Below are positions 33,835 to 41,659 of a DNA stretch of 64,000 nucleotides, one piece after another. The notes beneath the pieces were generated by a model that worked only from the letters and a program-made list of their open reading frames with translations, was not told where the DNA came from and did not search any database. The first letter of the stretch is position 1. The number at the start of each line of letters is the position of its first letter. The stretch covers positions 1 to 64,000 of the forward strand of contig NZ_QTQP01000035.1 of the NCBI RefSeq assembly GCF_003854275.1, read 5' to 3'. Position numbers and translations under genes: made by a program. The stretch comes from Burkholderia sp. Bp8963 (GTDB lineage: Bacteria > Pseudomonadota > Gammaproteobacteria > Burkholderiales > Burkholderiaceae).

Positions 33835-34866
33835 ATGGAAACCGTCAATGAACTTATCATGCTGATTCCGGGCATGACCAGAAGTGTTCGTGAGCACTAT
33901 GCGGCACGTCTATCCGATGGCATCGAGGGTTACCTTGAGACGCACGGCGAATCCGTCGAGTCGTTTCATCGAGTCGGAGGCGACGATAACGACCGCACAC
34001 GGTTCGATATTCGGCTCAGGAATGGTCAACGCAAGATCATCGATATCGTCGAAATCTTCTGGAATGACCTCAGGCCACCGCTCGCCCCGTCTTCGGCCCC
34101 CCTTCTGGGGGGCCTTCTCGTCCGGTATTGGCTTAGGCTTCGTCACTGGAACGCGATACCGCGGACGTCCAGATCACTGCATTGGGCATTCTGCTCTGGG
34201 GCCTTGTTCCTGCTCGTTTGGTACCTGTTGACTTTGCTGGTTTTTTTTCAGTTCGCCCAGTTGCTTTTCTCGTTGTTCCTGCCGTCGCACGTTGGAACTG
34301 TCGCGGGATGGCTATGGGTCGGCGTCACAGGGCTGCTCGCATCCGGCTTCGTCACGTCCAACATCGATAGCTCCTACGCGGCTTATTGCTATCTGAACAA
34401 CCGCGGGGGATTTTGCGATCGGGTACGACGGCGCATCGTCAATGCCTTCTGGGAGATTAGCCCACAGTTGGCAAGCTACCAACGTATTACATTGCTCGCG
34501 CATAGTTTCGGCAGCGCTGTCGCGGTCGACGCAATCGCACGGATCGTCGCCGACGCAGACGCCGCTCCGCCGCTGCAACCATTTGATTTGGTCACGGCAG
34601 GCAGTCCGTTGGAGTTCCTGATCTCCCGCGATCGCACATATGAGCAGAGAATACAGCGCTGCAAGGCCTCAGCACTGGTCTGCCGTTGGCTCGACTTCTA
34701 CGCGTTGACCGACTCGCTATGCAGCAAGGTACCACTCGGAAATGAATCGAAATGCTCGAACGAGGGCGTCGCATTGGGATATTCGGAATTCGAAGCCTTC
34801 CTGGGCCTGGCACATGACGCCTATTTCGAACATCCGCGAGTGCTCCAGGCCGTGCTAGCTTTGTGA
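33835..34866 (+). CDS. Membrane-associated alpha/beta hydrolase
   Basis: 343 aa. An N-terminal strand-turn (ELIMLIPGMTRSVREHYAAR) resembles the first strand and oxyanion loop of lipases. Two hydrophobic segments follow at about 119-150 and 157-174. The nucleophile elbow AHSFGSAVAVD lies at 222-232, with serine 224 as the likely catalytic residue; a DLVTAGSPLEF strand follows, and an aspartate/histidine pair may lie further on (FLGLAHDAYFEH). The two membrane spans inserted between first strand and nucleophile suggest an inner-membrane lipase or esterase. It follows the phosphoesterase on the same strand 511 bases later, so it is probably transcribed separately. A GC-rich perfect hairpin lies inside the coding region. 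Confidence 0.65.
   Translation: METVNELIMLIPGMTRSVREHYAARLSDGIEGYLETHGESVESFHRVGGDDNDRTRFDIRLRNGQRKIIDIVEIFWNDLRPPLAPSSAPLLGGLLVRYWLRLRHWNAIPRTSRSLHWAFCSGALFLLVWYLLTLLVFFQFAQLLFSLFLPSHVGTVAGWLWVGVTGLLASGFVTSNIDSSYAAYCYLNNRGGFCDRVRRRIVNAFWEISPQLASYQRITLLAHSFGSAVAVDAIARIVADADAAPPLQPFDLVTAGSPLEFLISRDRTYEQRIQRCKASALVCRWLDFYALTDSLCSKVPLGNESKCSNEGVALGYSEFEAFLGLAHDAYFEHPRVLQAVLAL
34095..34114 (+). repeat. Perfect GC hairpin inside a coding region
   Basis: GGCCCCCC (34095-34102), a four-base loop TTCT, and GGGGGGCC (34107-34114), followed by TTCTCG. It has the stem of a rho-independent terminator but lacks a T-run. It encodes Ser-Ala-Pro-Leu-Leu-Gly-Gly of the membrane hydrolase, near the boundary between its N-terminal part and its membrane spans. 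Confidence 0.7.
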
Positions 34867-35045
34867 TCGACCGCGACCATGCAACCCACCGTTGTCGTCC
34901 GTTAGGGCGGCTTGAGAATGCGCCGCATGCAGCCCGACTTCCCCTTCCTTGCCGGCATCGGACGAGGCACTTGGCAGCGGGCCGCTGACTTTCTCGGCCG
35001 CAGCAACCTGCGGAGTCCAGTCGTTGGCGAAGAGATTTGGGTGGC
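34867..35045. other. Convergent intergenic gap, nothing recognised
   Basis: The gap lies between the membrane hydrolase (+) and the OpgC-like gene (-). I see no hairpin with a T-run and no gene. Confidence 0.4.
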
Positions 35046-36188
35046 TTAGGCTGCGTCCGCGGTCTGTTGGCGTCGCCTGGGTTGCAGTTCCGCGCCCTCG
35101 TTCCTGCGTCGCACCGTAATGCGCTGCTTGCGTCGACGGACTACCCACGCTGTGGTCATCACCGTGACGACGGCAAGCGCGTCGCCGACCAGCCCGGCCA
35201 CAAACGGCGCACGATACGGCCCAGCATTACGCATGGCCGTATCGATGACGAGCGATGCGACCGAGCCGACGACAAAACAAGCCATCCCCTGCTGGCCGAC
35301 GTTCACGATGCTCCGTGCGCGATTTGCAACGTTGCGCAACCATCCGCGATGCACCATGACCGCGACCGGCCAAGCGATTGCGGCGAAGCTGACGATGCGC
35401 AGCGGGGCGAGATGCTGTTTCATCACGCCCGGCATCGGCTGCGTTTGAAGCATCAGCTTCGAAACAGCGAAACTCAGCGCGACACCAACCGAGATACGGG
35501 TCAGCCACACACCGGTACGAGACCCGTAGAGGGCTGCCGGAGCCGGATGCAATCGCACGAGCATTCCCAATACGAACATCAGCTGCCATGCGAACGGATT
35601 GAATCCCCAGCCGCTCGCGTTCTCGCTCGGCAGTACTTCGCCAAACAGCGGCGCAAGCAGCCATATTGCGAGACTGCCGAAAAGCGTGACTCGCGGTGAA
35701 CAGCGCGCGCATGGTACCAGCGCGCTCGCACCGAGCGCGAACAGTGCGTACATCGGCAAAACCGCCGCGAGATAAGGCTGATGCCGGAAGATCGCAATAT
35801 CGCCGGCCATCTCCAGTGGCTGTCTCGCAAACAGGGGCCATTCGGTGAGCTCGAGCATTGGCGTGCGCAGATGAAACAGCGTCATCAGCGCACCGCAGCC
35901 TAGCATCAACGCAGCCGTGACGAGATAGGCGCGATAGATCTCTCCACTACGCTGAATGAACCGGGCAATCGCCGCGCCCGCACCACGGTTCGTCGCAATT
36001 GCGGTGTAGGCAGCGGCCGAAGCATAGCCGCCCAGGAACACGAATACCTCAGCCGCGTCGCAATAAGCATAATTGTGCAGCATGAATTTCGCCAATGCGC
36101 TGCCGGATATGTGATCGACCGCAATCACGATCAGCACGACTCCCCGAAGAAAGTCGACCTCGACGGATCGGCGCAGATCGCTTGTCAT
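35046..36188 (-). CDS. OpgC-like membrane acyltransferase
   Basis: 380 aa and very hydrophobic, with about ten membrane spans. The start RSVEVDFLRGVVLIVIAVDH and the following YCDAAEVFVFLGGYASAAAY match the OpgC domain (PF10129), in which an Arg-x-x-x-(V/I)-D-x-x-RG-like motif opens the protein. OpgC succinylates periplasmic glucans, and many homologues modify other polysaccharides. No glucan gene is nearby, so the acceptor is unknown. ATG start at 36188; upstream frames on this strand are not family-like. The C-terminus is Arg-rich (VVRRRKQRITVRRRNEG), consistent with a cytoplasmic tail. Confidence 0.85.
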   Translation of the reverse strand: MTSDLRRSVEVDFLRGVVLIVIAVDHISGSALAKFMLHNYAYCDAAEVFVFLGGYASAAAYTAIATNRGAGAAIARFIQRSGEIYRAYLVTAALMLGCGALMTLFHLRTPMLELTEWPLFARQPLEMAGDIAIFRHQPYLAAVLPMYALFALGASALVPCARCSPRVTLFGSLAIWLLAPLFGEVLPSENASGWGFNPFAWQLMFVLGMLVRLHPAPAALYGSRTGVWLTRISVGVALSFAVSKLMLQTQPMPGVMKQHLAPLRIVSFAAIAWPVAVMVHRGWLRNVANRARSIVNVGQQGMACFVVGSVASLVIDTAMRNAGPYRAPFVAGLVGDALAVVTVMTTAWVVRRRKQRITVRRRNEGAELQPRRRQQTADAA

Positions 36189-37212
36189 TCACCTCTCCAG
36201 ATCCAGAATCGACACGGCAGCCGCCTCCTTTCCCCAAGCGGGGCCTTTTCGGCTATGCCAAACTCATGCCAAACGAATGGAGTCCTTGACTGGTCGTGCT
36301 TCTGCGATGCCCCAGTCATAGTTGATTTGCGAGAATCGAAAGAAATGTTTCACTTTCGATACGCGCGGTGAGTGAGCTGTTGGAATTGAATCGCCGTTCT
36401 CACACATGCGGCAGCAGTTCGACACGGACTGCTGACAGGCGGCGCGCTTACGCGGCAAATAGATGCGGCTCCACCCGCATCCCGTCCGCCGGGTAGCACC
36501 GCAGATACGATCGCGCCTTGTTGGCCCATGCTGTATATAAACGCAGTGCTTGCGCGTCATGGGCTACTTTGTTCTCCTCGACCGTCGATACCACTCGCGC
36601 GGCTGACGATCCGCGACTTGGGCGGCGCAGCATATTGCAACACTGGAATTTCAGGCCGCCCATCCCGAAAACGCTCACCATGCAGTTGCTTTCCATCGCA
36701 TACGATTGGGTGGGTTGACCGATAACTCGTCTGCATCCGCGAGAAGATCCTGCATAGGATCGCATGCAGGTTCCAAACGAGTGCCGTCGTCAAGCCATGC
36801 TCAGCGACGGCATCGACCAAGACACATCAGCTCACGCCGATCAAATCAGCTCACGTGAAAGCTAACTTGAGCTAATCCGGTCTCCAGTACCGTGTGCGCA
36901 GTCCTCGATGCCCGCAACCGAACCTCAGGACCCCCACCGCCTGTGACGAAGGGTACGGCACGGCGTCGACGGCCTCGGTCGCCCGCGCTCTTTCATGTGA
37001 TCACTCATGCGCGGGCCGCGCACGTGTTGGCCCAGTCCGGCGCTTCAGTCCGCGGCACTGCCGGCTGCCAGCCGACCCTCATGCGCGGCGCTTGTGCCGC
37101 TCACGACGATGCGAGACCGTCTCTCTGACGGTCGTCAACAACAGGATGCTTGAGCCAGGACCAGGCGGTTATCCGACGGTTGATCATTCTGATATGCGCG
37201 GAAGTTGCCATT
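36189..37212. other. 1-kb scarred intergenic region
   Basis: No intact gene is recognised. Visible items: a CCCC-AAGC-GGGG hairpin followed by CCTTTT near 36231-36250; two direct copies of ATCAGCTCACG at 36826-36836 and 36845-36855, which look like part of an insertion-element end; and, near 37046-37078 on the minus strand, a short sequence encoding RLAAGSAAD followed by a stop, which duplicates the end of the KfrA-like relic at 37476. The mixture suggests repeated insertion and deletion. Confidence 0.4.
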
Positions 37213-37377
37213 TTTGTCGCGTTCCAGCGAAGAACGTTGCACCGAGATTGAGAATTTGTCGCGCAGCGTCACCGAAACCTTGTATTTTGTCGCGTTCCAG
37301 CGAAAAAAGCTCAGCGCTCCTCGCGGATTTGTCGCGTAGCGTCGCTTGAATGCCCGAATTTATCGCAAAGCAGCGAA
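37213..37377 (+). repeat. Array of five helically phased 19-22-bp repeats (possible transposon end)
   Basis: Copies start at 37213, 37255, 37286, 37328 and 37359. Copies 1 and 3 are identical over 19 bases (TTTGTCGCGTTCCAGCGAA). Copy 5 is TTTATCGCAAAGCAGCGAA. Copies 2 and 4 share TTTGTCGCG followed by a diverged half (CAGCGTCACCGAA and TAGCGTCGCTTGAA). Start-to-start distances are 42, 31, 42 and 31 bases, i.e. four and three helical turns, so all sites face one side of the DNA. This arrangement is typical of transposase binding sites at the ends of Tn7/Tn5053-like elements. No transposase gene is present in the window. Confidence 0.75.
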
Positions 37378-37475
37378 GGAAGCATTAATCAGGCGTCTGC
37401 AGGCTCTTGGGCGTGCGGCACGCTCGCATTCGGGGTGGCCGGCATCCTATACGCGTTCGCGGACCTGCCTGTGCA

Positions 37476-37743
37476 TCAGTCCGCGGCGCCGCCGGATGCC
37501 AGCCGGGCCCGATAGTCGGCCAGCAGCAACCGGTGCGCGTCGACTTGCGCGGCCAGTTGGGTGCGCTCCGCCGTGAGCGTCCCGAGCGCGTCCCGGGCGC
37601 GCGCCGCGAGTTCGCTTTCCAGCGCGCCGCCCCGCGCCTGCGCCGCGTCGCGTTCGGCCTCGGCGCGGGCCTGCTGGGCCAGCGTCTGCCCCAGTGCGGC
37701 CTGGACCTGTTCGCCGTGCGTGAGTGACTCGCGCAGACGCTTG
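37476..37743 (-). pseudogene. C-terminal relic of a KfrA-like coiled-coil DNA-binding protein
   Basis: In one minus-strand frame the sequence reads RLRESLTHGEQVQAALGQ, TLAQQARAEAERDAAQ, ALESELAARARDALG, TLTAERTQLAAQVDAHRLLL and ends RARLASGGAAD before a TGA at 37476-37478. This long Ala/Gln/Arg coiled coil is the C-terminal half of KfrA-type (plasmid or transposon accessory) DNA-binding proteins. The N-terminal DNA-binding domain is absent: homology stops at about 37743, where cupin-like sequence begins on the opposite strand. It is a truncated gene left next to the repeat array. Confidence 0.6.
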
Positions 37744-37927
37744 GCCGGTCGTCAACCGGCCCGATACGGAGTTCACGTACATCCTTTCCGGACGCGCTAA
37801 CCTGACCGATGACGCGAGCGGCGAAGTCGTCGAAATCGGAGCCGGCGACCTCGTCATCCTGCCGCCCGGCTGGACCGGGCGTTGGGATGTCATTGAACCG
37901 GTAAGAAAAGTCTACGCGATTTACTGA
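37743..37927 (+). pseudogene. C-terminal relic of a cupin-domain gene
   Basis: From about 37745 the plus strand encodes RPDTEFTYILSGRANLTDD, SGEVVEIGAGDLVILPPGWT and GRWDVIEPVRKVYAIY before the stop. These are the second and third cupin strands of a DUF861/EutQ-like cupin, with the PPGWTG-x-WD turn. The N-terminal half is missing. The open frame can be read from 37724 as a 67-residue product, but its first residues come from the KfrA-like side of the junction, so this is a chimeric scar rather than a gene. Confidence 0.6.
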
Positions 37928-37988
37928 TGCGCGGCTCGCGTGCGTGCCTTGTCCTTGGCCGGCACGCCGCGGGCGGGAAGACCGCAGA

Positions 37989-39113
37989 TCAGTCCGGAAG
38001 AAGCGCTCCCTTGATACGCCCCGGAATTCTCTCGTTCCCCGCGACCATCGCGATCCGCTGCCCAGCTAGGACATAGTGGACGTGCATTCTGGCGACAAGT
38101 ATTCCGTCCGTGCGCGATTGAACTGTTGTGCGATACATCGCTCGATCGGGCGCCTCGCCAACGATCTCGGCAATCACCGCGCCCCTTTCGACATACGTTC
38201 CAACTGGAACACGCCAGCTGACAACTCCTGACTGGGCTGCTTTCAGATGATCGACTGCTTCAAGCGCGGTGATTGCTGGCGTCTTTCGTTGCGAATCCGC
38301 GTGGCGGTCTACAACGAAGCCTTCGAGACGCAGAAAATCAAGCAATGCGTCGGCGTCACGAATCGCTAGCTCGTCAGACACGTCGCGTTGTCCGCGCAAT
38401 TCGACAACTGCGGCGAAGCCGTGACGGGAATCACACGTTAGACCGGATTGCCGCAGCGCAGTCCAGGCTTCGTGAAACGCTTGATCGAACGTTCCGCCAC
38501 CAGCATGGTCTTCGAGAAGCAGCACGGGAGCCTCCAGGCATTGCGCGAGTGAGACAGCACGCTTCTCATGCGCCCAATTGCTGTACACGTGCATGATGGC
38601 CGTTTTGTCACAATGCAAATCGAGCGCCATATCATGCGCGAAAGCGCGCGATAGCAATGTCGCTTTCAGAGATTCGACTGGATCGGTACCTTGTGCTGCT
38701 TGCGCCGCAATCGCGATCAGCCACATCTTTGCGTCGCGAAGTGTACGGGGCCGATCCGCAGCGCAGCCCCGTCGGGCGATCTCTGAACGAATATCCGGAA
38801 AACGACGATCGAAATTGCCACTCCCCGCACAATCGAAGCGTCCGGTCAGCGCGCCGCCGACTACCTGTTGCATACCGATTGGATTTGCCCAGGTCATGAC
38901 AGTGATACGCCCGCACAACGCCCCGGCTTGCTCCAGCGATGCAAGCCGCTCCAGCAGATGCTGAATCACGAGAAGCCCCGGCACCTCGCCGGCATGCAAT
39001 GCCGCTTGAACGTAGAGCGAGCGATCTGCATCAACCGATCCGAATGCGTATTCGCACAACGTCAGGCGCATCCCTGATGCTGTACCAGGTAGCGGTATTT
39101 CCAGTCTCTCCAT
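37989..39113 (-). CDS. Succinylglutamate desuccinylase/aspartoacylase-family hydrolase (copy 2)
   Basis: 374 aa. The zinc-site motif is LHAGEVPG (His40, Glu43) and the third ligand His lies in ALDLHCDKTA. The family (AstE/AspA, M14-like) removes acyl groups from N-acyl amino acids. The C-terminal part (VSWRVPVGTYVERGAVIAEI, DGILVARMHVHYVLAGQRIA) looks like a biotinyl/lipoyl-type barrel domain, common in this subgroup. It starts with ATG at 39113. It is a diverged tandem paralogue of the gene at 39162-40304 and lies 48 bases downstream of it, so the two are probably co-transcribed. Confidence 0.88.
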   Translation of the reverse strand: MERLEIPLPGTASGMRLTLCEYAFGSVDADRSLYVQAALHAGEVPGLLVIQHLLERLASLEQAGALCGRITVMTWANPIGMQQVVGGALTGRFDCAGSGNFDRRFPDIRSEIARRGCAADRPRTLRDAKMWLIAIAAQAAQGTDPVESLKATLLSRAFAHDMALDLHCDKTAIMHVYSNWAHEKRAVSLAQCLEAPVLLLEDHAGGGTFDQAFHEAWTALRQSGLTCDSRHGFAAVVELRGQRDVSDELAIRDADALLDFLRLEGFVVDRHADSQRKTPAITALEAVDHLKAAQSGVVSWRVPVGTYVERGAVIAEIVGEAPDRAMYRTTVQSRTDGILVARMHVHYVLAGQRIAMVAGNERIPGRIKGALLPD

Positions 39114-39161
39114 TACTCTTGCTCCCCGTCTACGGTCGGCCTGACATGCATGATGGGACGG

Positions 39162-40304
39162 CTAGAAATCGAGCAGCAAATTGCCGGGTTCACGTCCGGC
39201 GAGCGCGACATCTCCGGCGATCAATGCTGCCCGCTGCCCCGGCCTCACTAGTTTTTGCAACTGACGCACGACCAGGACGCCGCTGATCGGACTAGTCACT
39301 TGGACGCGCGAATTGATCGCCCCGTCGAGACGCACGATTTCGGCGAATGTCTCGCCCGCACCAACATGTTCTCCGGGCATACGCTTATAGACGATCACGC
39401 CCGCACAAGGACATCTGACATGCGCCGCTCCTTGGAGAGGAAATACCGCAGGCGGTTCGCTCAACCGAGGCGTGTCGTCTGTGTCTGGCAAGACCACCAC
39501 CCCCTCTGACTCGGCGAAGTGCAACAAGCGTCGAGCGTCGTCCATCGCCAATGCATCATTGACGTCGGCCTGACCTCGCAACTCGATCGTCGCCGAGAAA
39601 CCGCTTTCGTCCGCGTCGAACAGACCTGCCTGCTGCAATTCGCCCCATGCACTCGAATGCGTTTGATCAAATGCCCCTCCGCCAGCTTGTTCCGGCTCGA
39701 GCATCACCACCGGCGCCCCGATCAGGCGAGCCAGCTTTACGGCTCGCTCACGCTGCAGCGCCGACGCATAGACGTGTGCGATCGCATCGGTGTCACAATG
39801 CAGATCAAGGACGATATCGTGATCGATCGCGAGCTTGGCCAGTTCGAGCTTCATCGCCGCAGCGGGGCTCAATTCATCGCGCTCACCAATCAAGCTTCGG
39901 AAATAGCGCTTCCACTGGTGTCGCGTCAGATCGCGTGCAACCGGCTCCTGCAAACGCATTGCAACGCCCTGATCCAGCAGCGGGAAATTGCGATTGAAGT
40001 TTTCCCCGTTCTCGAAATCGAAGCGCCCCACGACAGGACCGAACAATCGTTGAGACAAACCGATTGGGTTTGCGTACGGCACCACCGTGACACAGCCGGT
40101 GATCCTTCCGGCACCGTCGAGCGCATGTAGTGCCTCGAGCAGATGTTGCAACACCAGCAGGCCCGGGTGTTCGTCGGCATGCAGTCCGGCATGCAGATAG
40201 ATACTGCGCCCGTTATCAGGGTGACCGAATTGATGCGCTGTCAGGTGCAGTGCAACCCCCGGCGCCGGGGACGGCAGAGGAATCTCGATTCGTTGATAGG
40301 TCAC
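39162..40304 (-). CDS. Succinylglutamate desuccinylase/aspartoacylase-family hydrolase (copy 1)
   Basis: 380 aa. Zinc ligands are visible in LHADEHPGLL (His42, Glu45) and in DIVLDLHCDTDA. The C-terminal region has FPLQGAAHVRCPCAGVIVYK and ISGVLVVRQLQKLVRPGQRA, the barrel-like domain shared with the neighbouring paralogue. It starts with GTG at 40304 behind a GAGGAGA ribosome binding site. Family members deacylate N-acyl amino acids, e.g. DoeB and EutE in ectoine catabolism and AstE in arginine catabolism. The substrate here is not evident. The neighbours (ornithine-cyclodeaminase and threonine-dehydratase relics, an amino-acid binding protein, an aminotransferase) point to amino-acid degradation. 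Confidence 0.88.
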   Translation of the reverse strand: MTYQRIEIPLPSPAPGVALHLTAHQFGHPDNGRSIYLHAGLHADEHPGLLVLQHLLEALHALDGAGRITGCVTVVPYANPIGLSQRLFGPVVGRFDFENGENFNRNFPLLDQGVAMRLQEPVARDLTRHQWKRYFRSLIGERDELSPAAAMKLELAKLAIDHDIVLDLHCDTDAIAHVYASALQRERAVKLARLIGAPVVMLEPEQAGGGAFDQTHSSAWGELQQAGLFDADESGFSATIELRGQADVNDALAMDDARRLLHFAESEGVVVLPDTDDTPRLSEPPAVFPLQGAAHVRCPCAGVIVYKRMPGEHVGAGETFAEIVRLDGAINSRVQVTSPISGVLVVRQLQKLVRPGQRAALIAGDVALAGREPGNLLLDF

Positions 40305-40368
40305 GCGTTGTCTCCTCGAGCGTGCCCCGGCAGCTGAAATAGGCGCCGCCGGATACGCATGTCTTCAA

Positions 40369-40584
40369 TCAGTGTTCGACCACGCGGGTGACGTGTCGAT
40401 ACAGCGCCGTGGCGACTGCGATATCGGGGAAAAGCGTCAGGGTCTGCGGCGGTTGCACCGCGCGGCCGTCCGCCAGCGACCGAAACATTCGCTCCAGCGC
40501 ACCACGCGTATCCAGTTCCGGCAATGCAGCGCGGACCCGCGCCTCATCCACTACGCGCGGTAAGTCGTTCAGTAGAGCACTCAT
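40369..40584 (-). pseudogene. N-terminal fragment of an ornithine cyclodeaminase/mu-crystallin-family gene
   Basis: The 71-residue frame contains GALERMFRSLADGRAVQPPQ followed by TLTLFP, the N-terminal substrate-side motif of the ornithine cyclodeaminase family (EutC and BhcD belong to it). After about residue 50 homology ends, and the frame runs into unrelated sequence (VATALYRHVTRVVEH). The NAD-binding domain is entirely missing, so the product cannot be an active enzyme. It lies 64 bases upstream of the first aspartoacylase gene on the same strand. Confidence 0.6.
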
Positions 40585-40793
40585 CTAGTGATCTCGGGGA
40601 ACCCGCTCCATGTCATCTGATTAGATTTTTTAGTCTACTATGGACTTTTTACTTTTGGAAGCAGATACTTGCCGACAATGTCTCAAATGGACAATTCGTC
40701 TACCCCTCAGCTTTGCATTGCAAGGTAGCCCGCCGAGGCCCGCGGACCAACAGGTTACGGCCCCGTTATTCGATTACCACCTACGGAGTTGGT
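40585..40793. promoter_or_regulatory. Divergent promoter region of the amino-acid genes
   Basis: This stretch lies between the minus-strand deacylase group and the plus-strand binding-protein gene. It is relatively AT-rich near 40620-40660, and a perfect palindrome TTGCATTGCAA occurs at 40713-40723, a possible operator. GGAG about ten bases before 40794 serves the binding-protein start. Confidence 0.35.
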
Positions 40794-41576
40794 ATGAACA
40801 TGAAGCACCTGGTTTGCGCCGTCGCCCTGTCCCTGGGAACGGCTGGAGTCGCATTCGCAGGCGGCAATGCCGCGCTGAGGATCGGCATCGAAGCCGCCTA
40901 CCCTCCATTCGAGAGCAAAACGGCGGCCGGGCAACTGCAGGGTTTCGATATCGATATCGGAAATGCAGTTTGCGCAAAGATGAAAGTCAAGTGCGTGTGG
41001 GTCGAGAATGCTTTCGACGGTCTCCTGCCTGCGCTTCAGGCCCGCAAATTCGACTTGGTCAACTCGGCGTTGAACATTACCCAAAAGCGCAAGCAGCTCG
41101 TCGATTTCACCCCGCCGATCTACGTCGTCCCAATGGTAATGGTCGCCCGCAAAAATTCCGGACTATTGCCCGACGCCGCTCACCTCCAAGGCAAGCGCAT
41201 CGGCGTGCTACAAGGGTCGTCGCAGGAGGACTTCCTGAAGCGCAACTGGGAGCCGCACGGGATCGTGACTACGCCGTACCAAGACCAGAATTTGGTTTAT
41301 GCGGACCTCGCCTCTGGTCGCCTGGATGCTACTGTCCTGGAATCTCAGACTGCTCAAGAGGGCTTCCTGGACAAACCTGAGGGTCGCGACTTTGCGATGA
41401 TCGGCCAACCACTGCAAGATCCGGTGACCCTCGGTGAAGGCGTCGGCTGGGCGTTCAGGAGGCAAGACACCGCACTTCGCGGTCAGGTCTCGGCCGCGCT
41501 TGCCGAGCTGAAAAAGGACGGCACATTGAGCAAGCTGTCGGTTCAATACTTCAAACGCGACATCATCGCCAAGTAG
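40794..41576 (+). CDS. Polar amino-acid ABC transporter substrate-binding protein
   Basis: 260 aa with a signal peptide (MKHLVCAVALSLGTAGVAFA). It has the SBP family 3 pattern: LRIGIEAAYPPFESKTAAGQ, QGFDIDIGNAVCAKM, FDGLLPALQARKFD, VNSALNITQKRKQLVDFTPP, then the second lobe (GKRIGVLQGSSQEDFLKRNW, VYADLASGRLDATVLES). The final helix DGTLSKLSVQYFKRD is also typical. The closest family resemblance is to lysine/arginine/ornithine binding proteins. No permease or ATPase of this type is in the window, so it must use a transporter encoded elsewhere or be an orphan. The start at 40794 rather than the upstream open frame is set by GGAG and the signal peptide. Confidence 0.92.
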   Translation: MNMKHLVCAVALSLGTAGVAFAGGNAALRIGIEAAYPPFESKTAAGQLQGFDIDIGNAVCAKMKVKCVWVENAFDGLLPALQARKFDLVNSALNITQKRKQLVDFTPPIYVVPMVMVARKNSGLLPDAAHLQGKRIGVLQGSSQEDFLKRNWEPHGIVTTPYQDQNLVYADLASGRLDATVLESQTAQEGFLDKPEGRDFAMIGQPLQDPVTLGEGVGWAFRRQDTALRGQVSAALAELKKDGTLSKLSVQYFKRDIIAK

Positions 41577-41659
41577 CCGTCGCGGCCACTACGCGGACAT
41601 CATTTTCTCTACATGCGGCCGCGGTTTGGCCGCTCAACCATCTCACGGAAGGAATGGTC

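Noticed and set aside
36448..36820. Possible small genes on either strand
   Set aside because: Overlapping open frames of about 65-105 codons without ribosome binding sites or family resemblance.
37213..37377. CRISPR array
   Set aside because: Only five imperfect 19-22-bp repeats with 9-23-bp gaps that are themselves partly repeated, and no cas genes; helical spacing points to protein-binding sites.
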